A stretch of 64,000 bases of DNA from Oscheius dolichura. Taxonomy: Eukaryota > Nematoda > Chromadorea > Rhabditida > Rhabditidae. The stretch is taken from assembly GCA_932521035.1 (NCBI GenBank), contig OW051494.1, positions 186,001-250,000 of the forward strand, read 5' to 3'. Position numbers and translations under genes: made by a program. The notes below the pieces were generated by a model. That model had not been told where the DNA came from, made no database searches, and saw only the letters and a list, made by a program, of their open reading frames with translations. Below are positions 35,503 through 47,027 of the stretch, piece by piece (the stretch's first letter is position 1; every line of letters starts with the position of its first letter).

Positions 35503-37328
35503 AGTTCCCTTTCTTCCTTTTTCGATAAAATTACTCATCCTCTCAAGTCTCCCACCAGTCTGGCCGTCATCGTCACATAATCAACAACCCACGAGAGAGA
35601 AGGGAACAGAGAAAAAAATGTTCTCGTTGTTCTCAGTGAATCACACACAGCCTCTTGTCGCCCCCCCCTGTTCAACCTGTCCGTGTCTCTCTCTTTCTTC
35701 CCGATTAGGTGACCATTGGGCTGTGTAAAATGAGCGTGAAGAGAAGAGTCTTCCCGGATCCTCTCTTTTTCCTGGTTTAAATTCCCGCCAATGGTTCAAA
35801 ATACAGACATTTTCCCCTCAAAATATAGAAAACAAAGGCTTTTTACCCCCTCGGGGCCAGGCGGAAGGAGACCAGTCCCAGGCGCGCGAGTCATTAATTT
35901 TAAATATATCAAATATCCCCGCCGCTGCCGGAAATAATAAAAAGTGACGGTGTGTTGCGAAAAAGAAGTCACGAGGGTTACGGTAATTTACAGGAAGCAG
36001 AAAAAGCGGCCGGCGCCGGAAGGACTTGGAAATGCCTCAAATTACTGACCAGTTGATTTTTACCCTGGCGATGACAAATCGATATCGGAACACCTCTCGG
36101 TAAATTAATAAATTATAACTAGTACAATACTACAGTATGTCCTTAGACGAGGGGAAAGGACAGGCATCTCCGATGAGTAAAAGTACTCTCAAATGGGATG
36201 ATGACTTTTAAAGGACTGCTACTTCTGCAAACATTCTGCAGTTTTGTAGCTGATGCAACCGGATATTTTTAAAGAATAAACAGGAAATATGGTTACAGAA
36301 TGATCGGAAATAGTCGGTGTTGTAGGGACATCCTCGCTGTCGGACCAGCTTTGAAGCTTCCTGGTCCCGCAGCGGAGATGTGCCGCGAATTTTGAACTCG
36401 TGTATTTTCTACGCTTTCCAATTGAGCCAAAGACTCGAGTAATCCCTTCCAAAAGTGGTCAAGCTCTCCCTGAAAAGGTCAGCGACCACTTTTTCCTATC
36501 AAAGGGGAATAAATCCAAGATTCAGCTACCGTACCCATAGAAATAAGAGAAGGAGATGCTAGGCTCCCTGGGCCCAAGGATCCTCCTAAGGGTACAGAAC
36601 TCCACCCTCTCCCCTCTTCCAAGTCCATAAATCAAAAATTTTGAAATCGAAAGAAAAAGTCCACCCAATTAAAAGGTCATTCTGTTGACTGTTTCCCGCA
36701 GATTTCAGGTTCGATTACTGTTAATTCGACCAAGAAAAAAAAGTTGGTACAGTCCATTTTTTTGGCCAAAGTTCACTTTGACCAGCCTCTCTCTCTCTCT
36801 CGTCCTCCTCTGGCTCTTATTCTTTCCGATCCACGGTTTTTCACTTTTTTTTGTTGGACTCGTAGCGCTATTTCTCACACACGATAATCACACTCCTCCG
36901 GACAGTTCTCTTGACTACCGTCAATTGCCTCATTCACCGCCCACGTGAGGCCAAAAAAGAAAAGCTAATGAGCCGCGGACGAGATCAGGATTTGCGCAAC
37001 AATCAGCGAGTGGCGGCAAATTTGGGGCTTCTTCTTCTTTTTCGAAAAAAGGGGCTTCTAATCCGTTTCGTCACATCCGGCGGCTGTCCTTACGGTGCAC
37101 TAAAGGGAGACCATAAACGCCAAACGGTGTTTCTCTTCAATTTGGAGAACTTCGAGACCGCCTAGGCGAAATTCGAAATCGCTGCGGCAGTCTTTCAGGT
37201 GTCAATTTATGAGCAACCGCGGGGAAAGAAATAAAATTGCAGGAAACAGTGAGAAAAATTGCTGGAAGTCTTCAAATTCCTGGGCAAACCTTATCCGGGA
37301 TGTTGGGATAACATCAATAATATTTTGA
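35503..37328. other. No supported gene
   Basis: Contains isolated frames (minus 36452-36219, containing SWSDSEDVPTTPTISDHSV; plus 36911-37165) that I cannot connect to other exons. It should hold the 5' end of the TMEM272-like gene. Confidence 0.35.
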
Positions 37329-37410
37329 CCTCGGCGGAGATCGAACCCGCGTTGTTTTCTTGCTGGAGGGCGTCTAAACGCAGTGCGCCATTTGACAAGG
37401 TGCGCTGCGG
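37329..37410 (-). repeat. Degenerate tRNA-like element B
   Basis: On the minus strand AAATGGCGCACTGCGTTTAG, then GAAAACAACGCGGGTTCGAT with a box-B-like sequence; aligns with elements A, C and D. Confidence 0.6.
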
Positions 37411-37470
37411 AGGAAAGAAGGTGTATGATTGGCGGCGGCAATTTTCATATATCAAATAATAAATGAAATT

Positions 37471-37541
37471 GCACGGGGAGGGAGTCGAACCCTCGTCGCC
37501 GGGTTGGGGATCCCGGTATTCTCCCGTTAGACTATGCGTGT
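37471..37541 (-). tRNA. tRNA-Gly-like gene with eight-base anticodon loop
   Basis: The minus strand reads ACACGCATAGTCTAACGGG at the 5' end, then a perfect five-pair anticodon stem CCGGG/CCCGG enclosing ATCCCCAA, a strong T arm (GAGGGTTCGACTCCCTC) and CCCGTGC. The loop has eight bases, with CCCC after the U33 position, so the anticodon would be CCC or CCCC. The acceptor stem has only about four pairs plus mismatches. It could be a working odd tRNA or a decaying one. Confidence 0.5.
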
Positions 37542-37716
37542 CTCTATTTCTCGCGGTGTGGATCCCTATTTTATTTTCGAGTATTACATAATACCGTACA
37601 AATAACCAGTTATTCCCATTTTCTCTTTCTCATAGAATTTCCATTCTCAGTCCAAATTATCTAATTACAGATCGCTACGACCTCTGAAGAATCTCAAAAA
37701 TGGCCATCGGAAACCA

Positions 37717-38124
37717 TTAGGCCGAAGCGCAAACGATCCCATTTAGATTATAGGCCTAGCCGAGAATGTGGGGGTGGTTAGATAGTTCGCTCTCTTTCCC
37801 AACAAACTCCCATCAATGCGGGTGAATGGCATACTTACTCGAGTTTCAATGACGCCTACACAAAGGTCAAGGAAAATACAAATTTCTGTGGGACTCACCA
37901 GTATCAGCGATGAAATTAACAGCTCGGTAGACGAATTTAGCGAGTCCGGTGGGAGAATCAACTCGACGGAACTCACCAAACAATTCGTCATAAGATGGAG
38001 GAGCTCCTGAACGGTCTCTTCCGTCTCAACTCTGAAATAACCCACCAGCTCCTTGCTGAGCATCATCATACGATGGAGGATCCTCTGGGGGAGCAGTTGC
38101 GATATTCGGATACGGATGCGACAT
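37717..38124 (-). CDS. Short TMEM272-like protein N-terminus, probably truncated gene
   Basis: ATG 38124 opens MSHPYPNIATAPPEDPPSYD, with two PPSYD motifs (the second in PPSYDELFGEFRRVDS) and a helix KFVYRAVNFIADTG, the usual N-terminal layout of TMEM272-like nematode proteins. An in-frame TGA after LFQS is removed if a 39-base intron (38046-38008) is spliced; it has GT and CAG ends and keeps frame. The next exon adds only GVIETR and a last one ends NLNGIVCASA before a stop at 37717. The membrane helices that should follow are missing, so the gene is either cut short or has moved exons. It shares an AT-rich block with EAPP. Confidence 0.45.
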
Positions 38125-38283
38125 TCTTGATTCAATTGGTAATAGTGAACACTAAAAAACGAAACAAAATATATAGGTACGGTGCGGATAAAACTACCAT
38201 GAATCATAATATTTGGATAGAAGAGAAGTATTAAAATTTATAACAAAATGATAACACACAACCGGTAAAACATGAGGTGAGGT

Positions 38284-40417
38284 TTAGGAGTATCCTGTTA
38301 GCACATTAAAAAAGTGATAAACTTCATCATTATCTATTACTGCTACCTTCGTTTTGCACGTCTGGCATCGAACAGGATAAAAAAGATCATCTTGTGAAGC
38401 CTAAAAGGAAACAAAATATAAGCGAATGTTAAAAAATTACCGCAGATCCAGTAGCGAGTCCTTTCTTTTGGTTTTGTTTCTGTCTTCGCTTCTCTTTGCC
38501 CGTCTTCTCGATTGTAAGCTGTTCGGCCGTATCCACAGTACAGTTCTCAACAAACATTGCTCTAAATTTGAAAAGAAAATTAAAATTAAACAAAACAAGC
38601 TAACCTATATTGATCTTTGTAGAGTTCATGCCTCTGACAATCTCTGGTTAATAGACTCATACAACCGGGGCATGATAGAACAGCATCCGAGTCGTTATCA
38701 ATTTTTCCTCTATAAGAAAGCACATAACATGTTTATAAATAAATAAGCATACGTTGTTTTCGCTTCTCCTCCACCGCTAGCTTTCTTCATCATTTCTGCA
38801 ACCCACTTTTCATTATCATCATCCTCTTCTGGATCGTAAAATTCCACTTCTTCAATCTCCTATAATTTTCAACAATGAAAGTAAAACATCTTTTAGAGTA
38901 CCTTATCTGCGTCCTGTTTAGCTTTGTTCGCTAGTTTTATAATCGGATTCTCTTCTTCTTCATCATCGCGTAAGGTAGACGGCTCCTCCTCTAAAAAAAT
39001 AAATTAGTTTGAAAGACAGATCAAATCGTAGCAAACAATAGCTTGTGACAAATCAAGCGCTACATTGTACAAGTAAAACAATAAACACTTACTCATTTCT
39101 GCATCTTGATTAGGAGCGGGAAGTGCCTTGGAAGAAGTAGGCTGAGAAACTGAAAAACAAAGAGAATGAGATAGTTTTACTGCTTACGTTTTCCTCCCAT
39201 ATGCTCATTAGCGTAGTCGCAGATACTCTGGTCGAGCTCATCTTCCATATCTGTTTCAAATTCTCCTTTTGGCTCTCCACGCTTCTTGTCACATTTGGGT
39301 ATGCCGGCCAATTTCCGAAGTTCTGCTTGTATTTCATCGTCGGAGCTGAAAAGAAAGGATTAGAAATAGAAATGAGTTTCGTAATCAGCAAGATCTCGTG
39401 TTTGTCAAGACAAAATCAATAGGGAGCTGTGGCCGTTGTATTATAAAAACACGTGGTTGTCATAGTAAATTTCCATATGAATGGGCGATAACAAAAAGGA
39501 CAAACGCTTACGCCTCTCGACAGGAAAAACACTAATCAAAAGCAAAATGAACTGGTGGGAGCCTGTAATCTGGGAACTGTAATTGTTTGCTTAGCGCCCA
39601 GACACGTTTCTTATAAATAAACAACAATATTTTGCGCTCTTATAGCAGCATCATAAGATGCATGAAATCTTCTAATGATATCATTGATCCGCATAATATT
39701 CTAACACTTCATCAACTCTGGCCTCGACAGTTGTACAAACCACAAAAACATTCCAATAGCTTTGTCAAGAGAGAGGTCATCGACCCAATCCCAGTCATCC
39801 ATCACTATCTTGTTATCTTATTTCTTTGAACTGTAATTCCGTATCAAAACTTGTTCTCTGCAAGCCGCGACGAGCAGACTGAGTGGCGCCGAGGCCGCTT
39901 CGCGAATTGCGCCGCTCTCACGTAAAACAACATTACCGGAAGTTGATCCGGTAAAGATAAGCAATCGATCACTAAAAGAACTGACCACAACAACGATCAG
40001 GTTTGCGGAAGGGGGCTACAATATCTTGTAGAAGAGGGAAAGAAAAAAGAACATTAAAGTGTCGCACAGCTTGAAAGAAATCAATAGAGATGTGATGCGA
40101 ATATTGTGGGGCATAAATGTGGCTTCATAAAAGATTAGCCGTTTTAGAATTTTTTCTCTTCTATGACGCTATAAAGCTTTGTCACACAGCTGCAGATATT
40201 TTGCTTTACGATGATATAATTTTAGACAAAACAAAACAGCAACATTACTACATCGAGCTCCACAATTAAAAGAAAATTGCAACGAATACAATATCCTGTA
40301 GAAAATAAAATACACAACAGCTTACCTTGCTTCTTCGGCGCTATCATCGTCTCTCCAGCCACCTCCGCCCATATAATAATCTTCATCTAACTTCTCGAAT
40401 GGTTTTAATTTTTCCAT
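38284..40417 (-). CDS. EAPP: EAPP (E2F-associated phosphoprotein) homologue
   Basis: Minus-strand gene of about six exons. Exon 1 (40417-40326) encodes [20 protein letters not shown] and an acidic stretch. Exon 2 has [20 protein letters not shown], then an acidic segment with [20 protein letters not shown], which matches the EAPP hallmark (YDPE, then W-V-A). Next comes the zinc-like core [20 protein letters not shown] and MFVENC. The end [20 protein letters not shown] followed by FNVLTGYS is almost the family C-terminus. EAPP binds E2F factors and acts in the nucleus on cell-cycle genes. Intron 1 is nearly 1 kb and holds a small coding-like patch on the same strand ([13 protein letters not shown] near 39770) that I could not place. 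Confidence 0.88.
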
Positions 40418-40637
40418 CTGCAATTATAAGACATTGTTAAATTCAAAAGCAGTTAGTGAAACATAGAATAAGAGAATGCGCAAGAGCAACAAGAAGAATA
40501 GCAATATTGTGAAATAATGTTTTCGGAAATGTGTTTTCGTTGCAATTTCTTGAATTCGTATTGATATCTACTATTCCTTGTAGCATTTACATTATCTGTG
40601 TTAGTTTATCGAACTAGTGAAGTATAAACAAGAGGAA

Positions 40638-40805
40638 ATGAACGAGGAAGCAAGAGAACAACAAAAGAAGAGAGAAAAACAATCTCTTCTCGTCAAGGCT
40701 AAAATATCAGCTGCTATTTTGACTGGCACGAGGAGCGGAGCCAATTTTCCAACAAAACAACAAGGACACATTTATACGAGTAAAAAATGCAACCAACACA
40801 TCTGA
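40638..40805 (+). CDS. Small basic protein, unrecognised
   Basis: A 55-codon frame starts MNEEAREQQKKREKQSLLVK, divergent from EAPP with about 220 bases between the two starts. The end GTRSGANFPTKQQGHIYTSK looks more like coding than chance. No signal peptide or membrane helix. It may be the last exon of a longer gene. I do not recognise the family. Confidence 0.3.
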   Translation: MNEEAREQQKKREKQSLLVKAKISAAILTGTRSGANFPTKQQGHIYTSKKCNQHI

Positions 40806-41093
40806 ATAGCTCTTTTTTCCGCACTAATTCCATATTCTTTTCGTATTAGTTTTATCTACACATCTAATATTCCTTTGCTCTCATTAAAACATCGGAACGG
40901 GCTACTCTGATGAGTATGTCTACCCCTTTTTTCAACTGAATCTTTAACCGAAACTGCCCCGCCGTTCCGGTCAGCAAACTTCCGTCAGTAGCTTGGGGGC
41001 GAAACGGATTTTTGCTTTCTTTTACACTGTTATACAATAGAGGTATCTTCTTTGTCTTTTATCTTCTTGTTTTCTTTATTCGGGAATGGCTCT

Positions 41094-41381
41094 CTACTTG
41101 CGACCCGATCCAAAATCTTTGTCGAAAACTATCGTGCCCCAGATGGCCAGTCCCGTAGAGCAGGTAATAAGCGCAAGAACCACCAGGATGATGATTATCT
41201 TCTCCGCCGTGCTAGGTGGAGAGGGAGCGTCCTCCTTCTCGCCGTCGTCCTCCTCCGCCTCGTCTGCCGACTCCTCTTCCATATCTGGGTTCTCCTGCGA
41301 CATGGCCTTCTTGTCCTTCCCCGACTGGGTTTTCTTCTTATCGGAGGCGTCTTTCTTCTTCCCCGAAGCGTCTTTCTTCTT
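41094..41381 (-). CDS. Lys-rich and acidic one-pass membrane protein, C-terminal exon
   Basis: After an AACAG splice signal the minus strand encodes two KKKDAS repeats, a basic stretch, an acidic block (DMEEESADEAEEDDGEKED), one clear membrane helix (IIIILVVLALITCSTGLAIW) and a short tail ending FGSGRK. Reading only from the internal ATG would give a 69-residue protein. No family recognised. The 5' exon is not identified; a repeat lies immediately upstream. Confidence 0.5.
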   Translation of the reverse strand, partial: KKKDASGKKKDASDKKKTQSGKDKKAMSQENPDMEEESADEAEEDDGEKEDAPSPPSTAEKIIIILVVLALITCSTGLAIWGTIVFDKDFGSGRK

Positions 41382-41404
41382 CTGTTACTCGTCGATTTAG
41401 TGAG

Positions 41405-41812
41405 CACAACACAAAACCCGGCTCAAATCGGCTATTTCCGAGCCTTCAGCCCTCAAAGGCGCCGGGGAAGAGATTTTGAATATTCAAATCTTCTGTTTGT
41501 CTTTTTCGCCCTGGTTCTGGTGCATAGGACAAGCTCTGGCAATGAAACCTAGCACCACTTGACCACCTCGACGAGACAATTGAAACGAGTTATCGGACTT
41601 CCATTTTAGTTGAGATTTCGGGGTGTGGCTCCTCGATCAGTCTCGGGAGGGGATAACTCAATTGAGACTGCTGGGGAGGGTTAGTATGGGGCCTATTTTT
41701 AACCATAACAAGTGCGGGAATTCATTCTGACTGAGATAAGAACAGCATCTTGTAGAGCTCGATGAGCTCTTTCTAGCGGCATACGATAGATCCGCAGAAC
41801 AGGAGAAGTAGA
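41405..41812. repeat. Interspersed repeat, second copy
   Basis: Shares ACACAAAACCCGGCTCAAAT, ATTTTGAATATTCAAAT, GAGCTCGATGAGCTCTTTC and the following ATACGATAGA block with 19376-19578, with extra sequence in the middle. Confidence 0.65.
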
Positions 41813-41967
41813 AATCCAAGGAGCCAAACGATCATCAAACCCCCTTCCAACCCCAAGAAAATCAACAAAACCTCTGATACCTTTATTTATTTTATATTAT
41901 TCAAATGTATTTGGCACCATATAACTCAGAAAAATACAATTCCCGTTCTATTTCTTCTTCTAGCTGT

Positions 41968-42364
41968 TCACGCCTTGTTCCCCTTCCCTTTGCTCTCATT
42001 TTCAGCCAGCTGCTTCTTCAGAGCCTGTAAAAAGTAGAATATTTCGTGTTCTACTACAGTATCACCCTCTGGAGTATGTTCTTCCGATATTTCAGCTTCT
42101 CCACTTTTTTAAAAGCCGCCGCCAAGTCTGGGCACTCTTCCAGCAACTCGTCTGACAGCTCATTGTTCTGGATTGCGTCAGTTAGGCGCTCCAGGCGGGA
42201 AAATTCGGCAGCCTGAAGTTATTTTCATGTTATTTTGAGCGTATATTCATTAAAATAGGCTCTTTAAACCATTTTTTTAAACTTACATCAACCGCGGTTT
42301 GATGTGTCAGCAGTTGGAGCTCATTTTCAGAGGAGAGAGCGGGCGGAGCGGCATTTTGAACCAT
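41968..42364 (-). CDS. Small coiled-coil protein, similar to an arginyl-tRNA synthetase N-terminal zipper
   Basis: Three exons encode about 90 residues; the ATG follows a CCCCTTTAG acceptor directly, as expected for a trans-spliced gene. The sequence has MVQNAAPPALSSENELQLLT, an acidic helix NNELSDELLEECPDLAAAFK, then KKVEKLKYRKNIL and ALKKQLAENESKGKGNKA. The KLKYRxNIL heptad with a following Leu/Lys helix resembles the leucine-zipper region at the N-terminus of animal arginyl-tRNA synthetase, which binds AIMP1 in the multi-synthetase complex. Here no catalytic domain follows. The likeness is short and may be chance. Confidence 0.55.
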
Positions 42365-43532
42365 CTAAAGGGGGCAGATCACTATTTAAAGAAACCTGTA
42401 TTAATTTAAGAAGGAAAACTATAAAATTACGGAAAATATAAGCCTCAAAAGATCTTTTTTCCATGAAAAATAAGAGTAAATAGACTAAAATGACCCAAAA
42501 TTGCGCTTTGCCGCAGAGAACAATGAACAGTTCAGTCAATAGCGCCCCAGGACCTTCCTCTGCAAATTTTCTAACCCAAATGTGTTCTTTCTTGTTCTTT
42601 TCGTACCTTTTGTCACAGTTATGAATATATCTATGAATAATCAGTTGGTAGAAGAGAGAATCACTGGAACTACAGGGGACGGGGGCGGTCTCGCGGAGAC
42701 ACACAACAAAAACAGTAAAAACAACGAATAATCAGAGAGAAAAACCACTTTCAAATCATTGTTGTTTTTCCACCCCACTAGAAGACTGCTCTCCGATCGA
42801 CGTCTACATCATTTACAGGGTGCGTTTGATAATATTTGGGTTGGGGAGGATGGATTATAGAGGGGGAGTACTGTTTTATTCCCGCTACTTTGCATTTATA
42901 CGTTGCCCGCCTGACAATACACCAGAAAATAGTACTTGGAACAGTGAATTATGGTCTAGAATGGAATAACTGTGAAGCAAAGGGAAAGGGAACGAGCCTA
43001 TCCGCCACCAATGAGGAAAAAGAATTGCCATTGATGGCCCGACATCGGTTTTTCCAAAATACCTGCCTGTCCCGTTGAGAACTCTACTCTGCACTATGGT
43101 GACTGTTTTTGGACAGAGAGCTGTCCGTTATAGTACAGGGAAAAAGTAAAAGTACAGACAAGAAGATCTACACGGGAATTGCCGGGGTCTTCTCCAATCT
43201 GCCTGTTTTTGACAGGACTTTATGGATGTTTTTGGATGTTTTGGATGTTTCATCGATGTACCGGCAGAACACGTTGCAAATTGTCCATTTACCGTTTTGC
43301 TCCAGCTTTCTGAGCCCTGTTACCGTTTTCGTGCTCCCTCTGCCCAATCCTTCCAGCCAAGGACGACTAAGGGTCAAAAAACTCAAATAATGTGTACAGT
43401 AGCCCACGAAGAACTTATGACGGCAGCTTCTTATCATGTAGAAGCGGTAAAAGCGTAAAAGTAGTCGAAAAATCGGTTAAAACTGACCAATTTCCCGTCT
43501 ATTTCAGTTTACCTGGTTCAATTTTCAGCATA
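42365..43532. other. No supported gene
   Basis: Frames on both strands (minus 42704-42327, plus 43109-43390, minus 43437-43168) lack partners and recognisable domains. Likely contains the start region of the coiled-coil gene and the promoter of the SLC41 gene. Confidence 0.35.
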
Positions 43533-46124
43533 ATGGGTCTACTTCCAAGAATGAGCAGCAAGAAGGAGGTTGGTTGTTCTGCTGGCTCTTTCCAAATAAT
43601 CGCTGCTCTTTTCCAGGTTTCTACCGTCACCTCGGACGCCACCACCAAGCAGGAGCCGTCCGCGTCTGCCAGCAAACAGGAGCCGTCTGCCACCGCCGGC
43701 AGCAAGCAAGAGCCGAGTCTCGGCACCTCGGGGCTGTCGACCACCGCTCCCGCCACTGATCCCCCAGAAACCAAGGACGACGATGAATTCTCCGCGCTCC
43801 CGGTAGATGACTGGATTGAGGATATGGGTGACGGGCCGTTGCGCGTCTGCTGCCAGAGCCTGGTGCCTCTAATAATCGGCGGATTGGGGTCGATCTCGGC
43901 CGGACTCATCCTTAACATTGCTACGACACTGATGCTCGTTAAAAGTTGGTTTTATTAGAGTGTAGTAATTCTGAAATGTTTAGTGATACCTCAATTTGTG
44001 GCAGTTGTTCCCCCGATTCAGGGGATGAAAGGCAATCTCGATATGACCTTCACTTCACGGCTCACCACCATAGTAAGCTGCTTCCTATTCATACTGTAAA
44101 GATCGTGGCGGGACCCTACAACCAGGTTCTACCACGATTTCGGGCGGTTGAACCCGCGAAAATATTAGATTTACCCGCGCAATCGGGACCAATCCACTAC
44201 CGTTTTCGACTCCTGGCACTATTTTTCACGGCACTTTTAATCCAAAAATTATCTGTGCGTTATTGTGATACCGTCCCGCGCTTTTAAAATTCGAATTCCG
44301 CTATTTTTCAGCAAAAAATGAAGAGCAGCCGCCTGCGAGTTGATAATTAAGCCCGGTGCGCCAATTTGCCTACAGTAATCCAATTTCTTGGCGGGATTTT
44401 AAATTGTTTTTCCCGGAAGAGTGTTAACCAACTGATTATACAGTAACCTGCGCAGAAAGACGTTTAAAATGGGAAAAATAATCGATTTTCAGGCCGCCAA
44501 AGGACTATTAGATGAGCAGCCAGACGACAAATCCGAGAAGACTGAGAAATCCTCCCGGTTGACGTTGATCTTCCGTAATGTTGCCCTCCTCGAGGCTCAG
44601 GGGATACTCTTCTCCCTCTTCGTAACCCTGGTCAGCTTCCTGATGGATCTGCCCCGACGGAGCCCGCTCGGCTGTGCCTTCAATGTCTATTTCTTCCTCG
44701 GCAGTGTCACCGTCCTTGCCGTCTTCACCAGCTGCTGTATTATGAATTTCCGTAAGTTTGCCCCAATTCGAATTTTATATTTTAATGTGATATTTACAGT
44801 AATGGTAGGATTGGTGCTCCTGGCCCGGCGGTACAAACTCAATCCGGATAATATGGCCACGCCGTTCGCCTCCTCCCTCGGCGACCTGGCCAGCCTCGGC
44901 CTGATGCTCGGCTTCTTCTACGCTCTGTTCCCTCTGGTCGAGCAGCGCATCTACATCTCCTACACCATCATCGCCCTGATGCTGTCCACCGTGCCCCTCT
45001 GGTATTGGCTAGCCGTCAAGGACAAGGAAGCCCACACCGCAGCCAAGTCCCAATGGTGTACCCTGCTGGTGGCGGCGGTCGTGACCAGCGGAGCCGGAAT
45101 CCTACTCGAGATGGCCGCCGAGAAGTATCCGGACATTACGGCTTATCAACCGTTGATTAGTGGTTAGTTTTATAGGATATTAGGGAGAGGGGGCGATCCA
45201 AAGGCTCAAGGAGCCCATAAAGGTCCGAAAGGCGCCAATGGCGGATTCCGGGCGGATTATTCAAAACTTGCGGGCCTTTTTCAATCGTGTCACTAGACTA
45301 GTTTTGTAGAGAATTTTCTGCTCTTTCCGATGACATAAAACTCTCCTTGAAATTCTATTTTGTTGGAGCATAAATTGCCATTTTTCTTCAGGAATTGCCG
45401 GCAACCGTGCCGCCCTAATGGCTACTCGTCTCTCGACAATTTTGAAGATTCATCACGTCAGCTATCTGCCCTTGTCTATCAGGATCAATCCCATCTCGTA
45501 TTATTTTGTAGCCAAGTGTATGTTTTCCCTCTTTTTTTCTCTAAAAATCTTCAGCCAAAGAGGCCCAAACAGCTCGAATGCTCCTACTGACGTCGACCTT
45601 CTTCCAGCTGTTCTTTGTCCTCGTCAGCCACTCCATTGCCCTCCTCTACAATCCTCTCAAATTGAGCGTTGGGATGATGCTTGGCTACTTGGCCGTGGCC
45701 TTTGTCCAGGTCTGTCTGGTACTTCATTTTCTGCGGCGCCCGCACCCGTAGAATCTCGGCAGCTGGCGGCTCTTTTGACCTGATGCCAGGGCGCGCAGCT
45801 GCCGAGATTTTTTGGGCGCGGCGCACTCTATTATTGTTTCTTTTGAACCCCATTTAGCCACTTTTTCAGGTCTTCATTCTGCTCTTCATTTCCCAGCTGG
45901 TGGTTACCCTACTGTGGCGGTATAAAATTGACCCGGACACGCATGCCATTCCAATTGTCACGGCTTTGGGCGATCTGATGGGCATCAGCCTTCTCCTGCT
46001 GCTGTTCTTCATGCTGGGAACATTTTCAAAGGATTCGATCAACATGGGCATCGTCACGGCAAATAACTCTACGACAATTGGCGACACCTCGGCGGCCAGC
46101 AACTGCAGTCTATTTCAATTGTGA
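43533..46124 (+). CDS. SLC41-family magnesium transporter
   Basis: Eight exons: 43533-43568, 43617-43944, 43984-44072, 44493-44751, 44800-45162, 45392-45517, 45555-45709 and 45870-46124; all phases agree. SLC41 proteins carry two MgtE-like halves and move magnesium or exchange it for sodium. The first half shows PLIIGGLGSISAGLILNI, PIQGMKGNLDMTFTSRL and LNPDNMATPFASSLGDLAS; the second shows PLISGIAGNRAALMATRL and IDPDTHAIPIVTALGDLMG, the duplicated Asp-containing signature. The N-terminal tail has three KQEPS repeats and is hydrophilic. ATTTTCAGCATA precedes the ATG, a possible spliced-leader site. The intron between exons 1 and 2 is 48 bases; intron 7 holds a foldback element. No disruption. 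Confidence 0.92.
45742..45819. repeat. Foldback element, copy 8, in SLC41 intron 7
   Basis: Arms GCACCCGTAGAATCTCGGCAG and CTGCCGAGATTTTTTGGGC; the spacer has GCGCGC next to the right arm. Confidence 0.85.
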
Positions 46125-46261
46125 AAAATTGTACTCTATAGAGATATTGAGAATAACAAACGTGGCATAAATGTTGCTATCTCTGTTTTTCTTTTTCTAG
46201 ATTTTTTACACAGAAAACAAACACTTTTCTTGACCATCTTCATCTTCTTTTCCCTGCGTCC

Positions 46262-46349
46262 GCACCCGTAGGATCTCGGCAGCCAGAAATTCTTTTAGTT
46301 CCCTGCCGCGCTATCACTATGCCACCAGCTGCCGAGATTCTACGGGTGC
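46262..46349. repeat. Foldback element, copy 9
   Basis: Near-perfect arms GCACCCGTAGGATCTCGGCAG and CTGCCGAGATTCTACGGGTGC, just after the SLC41 gene. Confidence 0.9.
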
Positions 46350-46485
46350 GGCGCCGCCGTAAATTAGAACACGGCTCCTCCCAGAGGCGTCTTTGTTGTG
46401 GAACGAGGGCGTCTAACGGCTTACCCAAATGGCCGAGGAAGGGATGAAGCGGGCCCTACCTCCCTATCCAGGCTAATTATTCTTT

Positions 46486-46974
46486 TTAAAACTGCGGGAA
46501 AAGACCCCTAACATAGCCTTTTTCATCAATAAACTGGTGCAGACAAGAGGCGGATGTGTGTGTCTCCTCCTCCCAGAGGTACAAGGGGAAGTGCATCGCC
46601 ATTTTGACAGATAGCGTCGAGCCGCGACTCGGCTGCCCGTCCCCAGGGTGGTCCTCGCGTCGTCGGCTCGCCTCTTCTCTCTTATCCTCAGGATCCTGGC
46701 ATATCCGTCCATATTTAGCCCTTTTCCCTCTTTCTCCGCCGTTTAGACCTTTAAAACTACCGTATCCCCCTTTTCTGGTGTCAAAAAGCGTAAACAACTC
46801 CTCCGCCCATTTGTTCATTACAAAGTCGTCTTCCCTAGGTTTCACGTTTTTCCCGGTCTCCGGGGACAGCGAATTCCAGAATTTTGAACATTCTCCGGAT
46901 CCATTTGTGACAATATTGCCCACCGTGCTCCCCTCTCCCCCCATGACTCCTGATTGATATTCCTTTCCAGCCAT
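46486..46974 (-). CDS. Unrecognised 162-codon frame, doubtful
   Basis: An uninterrupted minus frame, Gly/Lys/Arg-rich, with stretches such as NKWAEELFTLFDTRKGGYGS. The opposite strand is also open for 133 codons, so composition bias may explain it. No splice signal ties it to neighbours. It lies in an otherwise empty stretch between the SLC41 and ZP genes. Confidence 0.2.
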   Translation of the reverse strand: MAGKEYQSGVMGGEGSTVGNIVTNGSGECSKFWNSLSPETGKNVKPREDDFVMNKWAEELFTLFDTRKGGYGSFKGLNGGERGKRAKYGRICQDPEDKREEASRRREDHPGDGQPSRGSTLSVKMAMHFPLYLWEEETHTSASCLHQFIDEKGYVRGLFPQF

Positions 46975-47027
46975 CTGCTCTCTTTCCTTATTACCCAGTA
47001 GTAGTCTAGACTTATGAGTTGGTGGCG

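Noticed and set aside
46260..46350. CRISPR-like array
   Set aside because: The repeated arms are dispersed inverted pairs in introns of a eukaryote, not a direct-repeat array with regular spacers.
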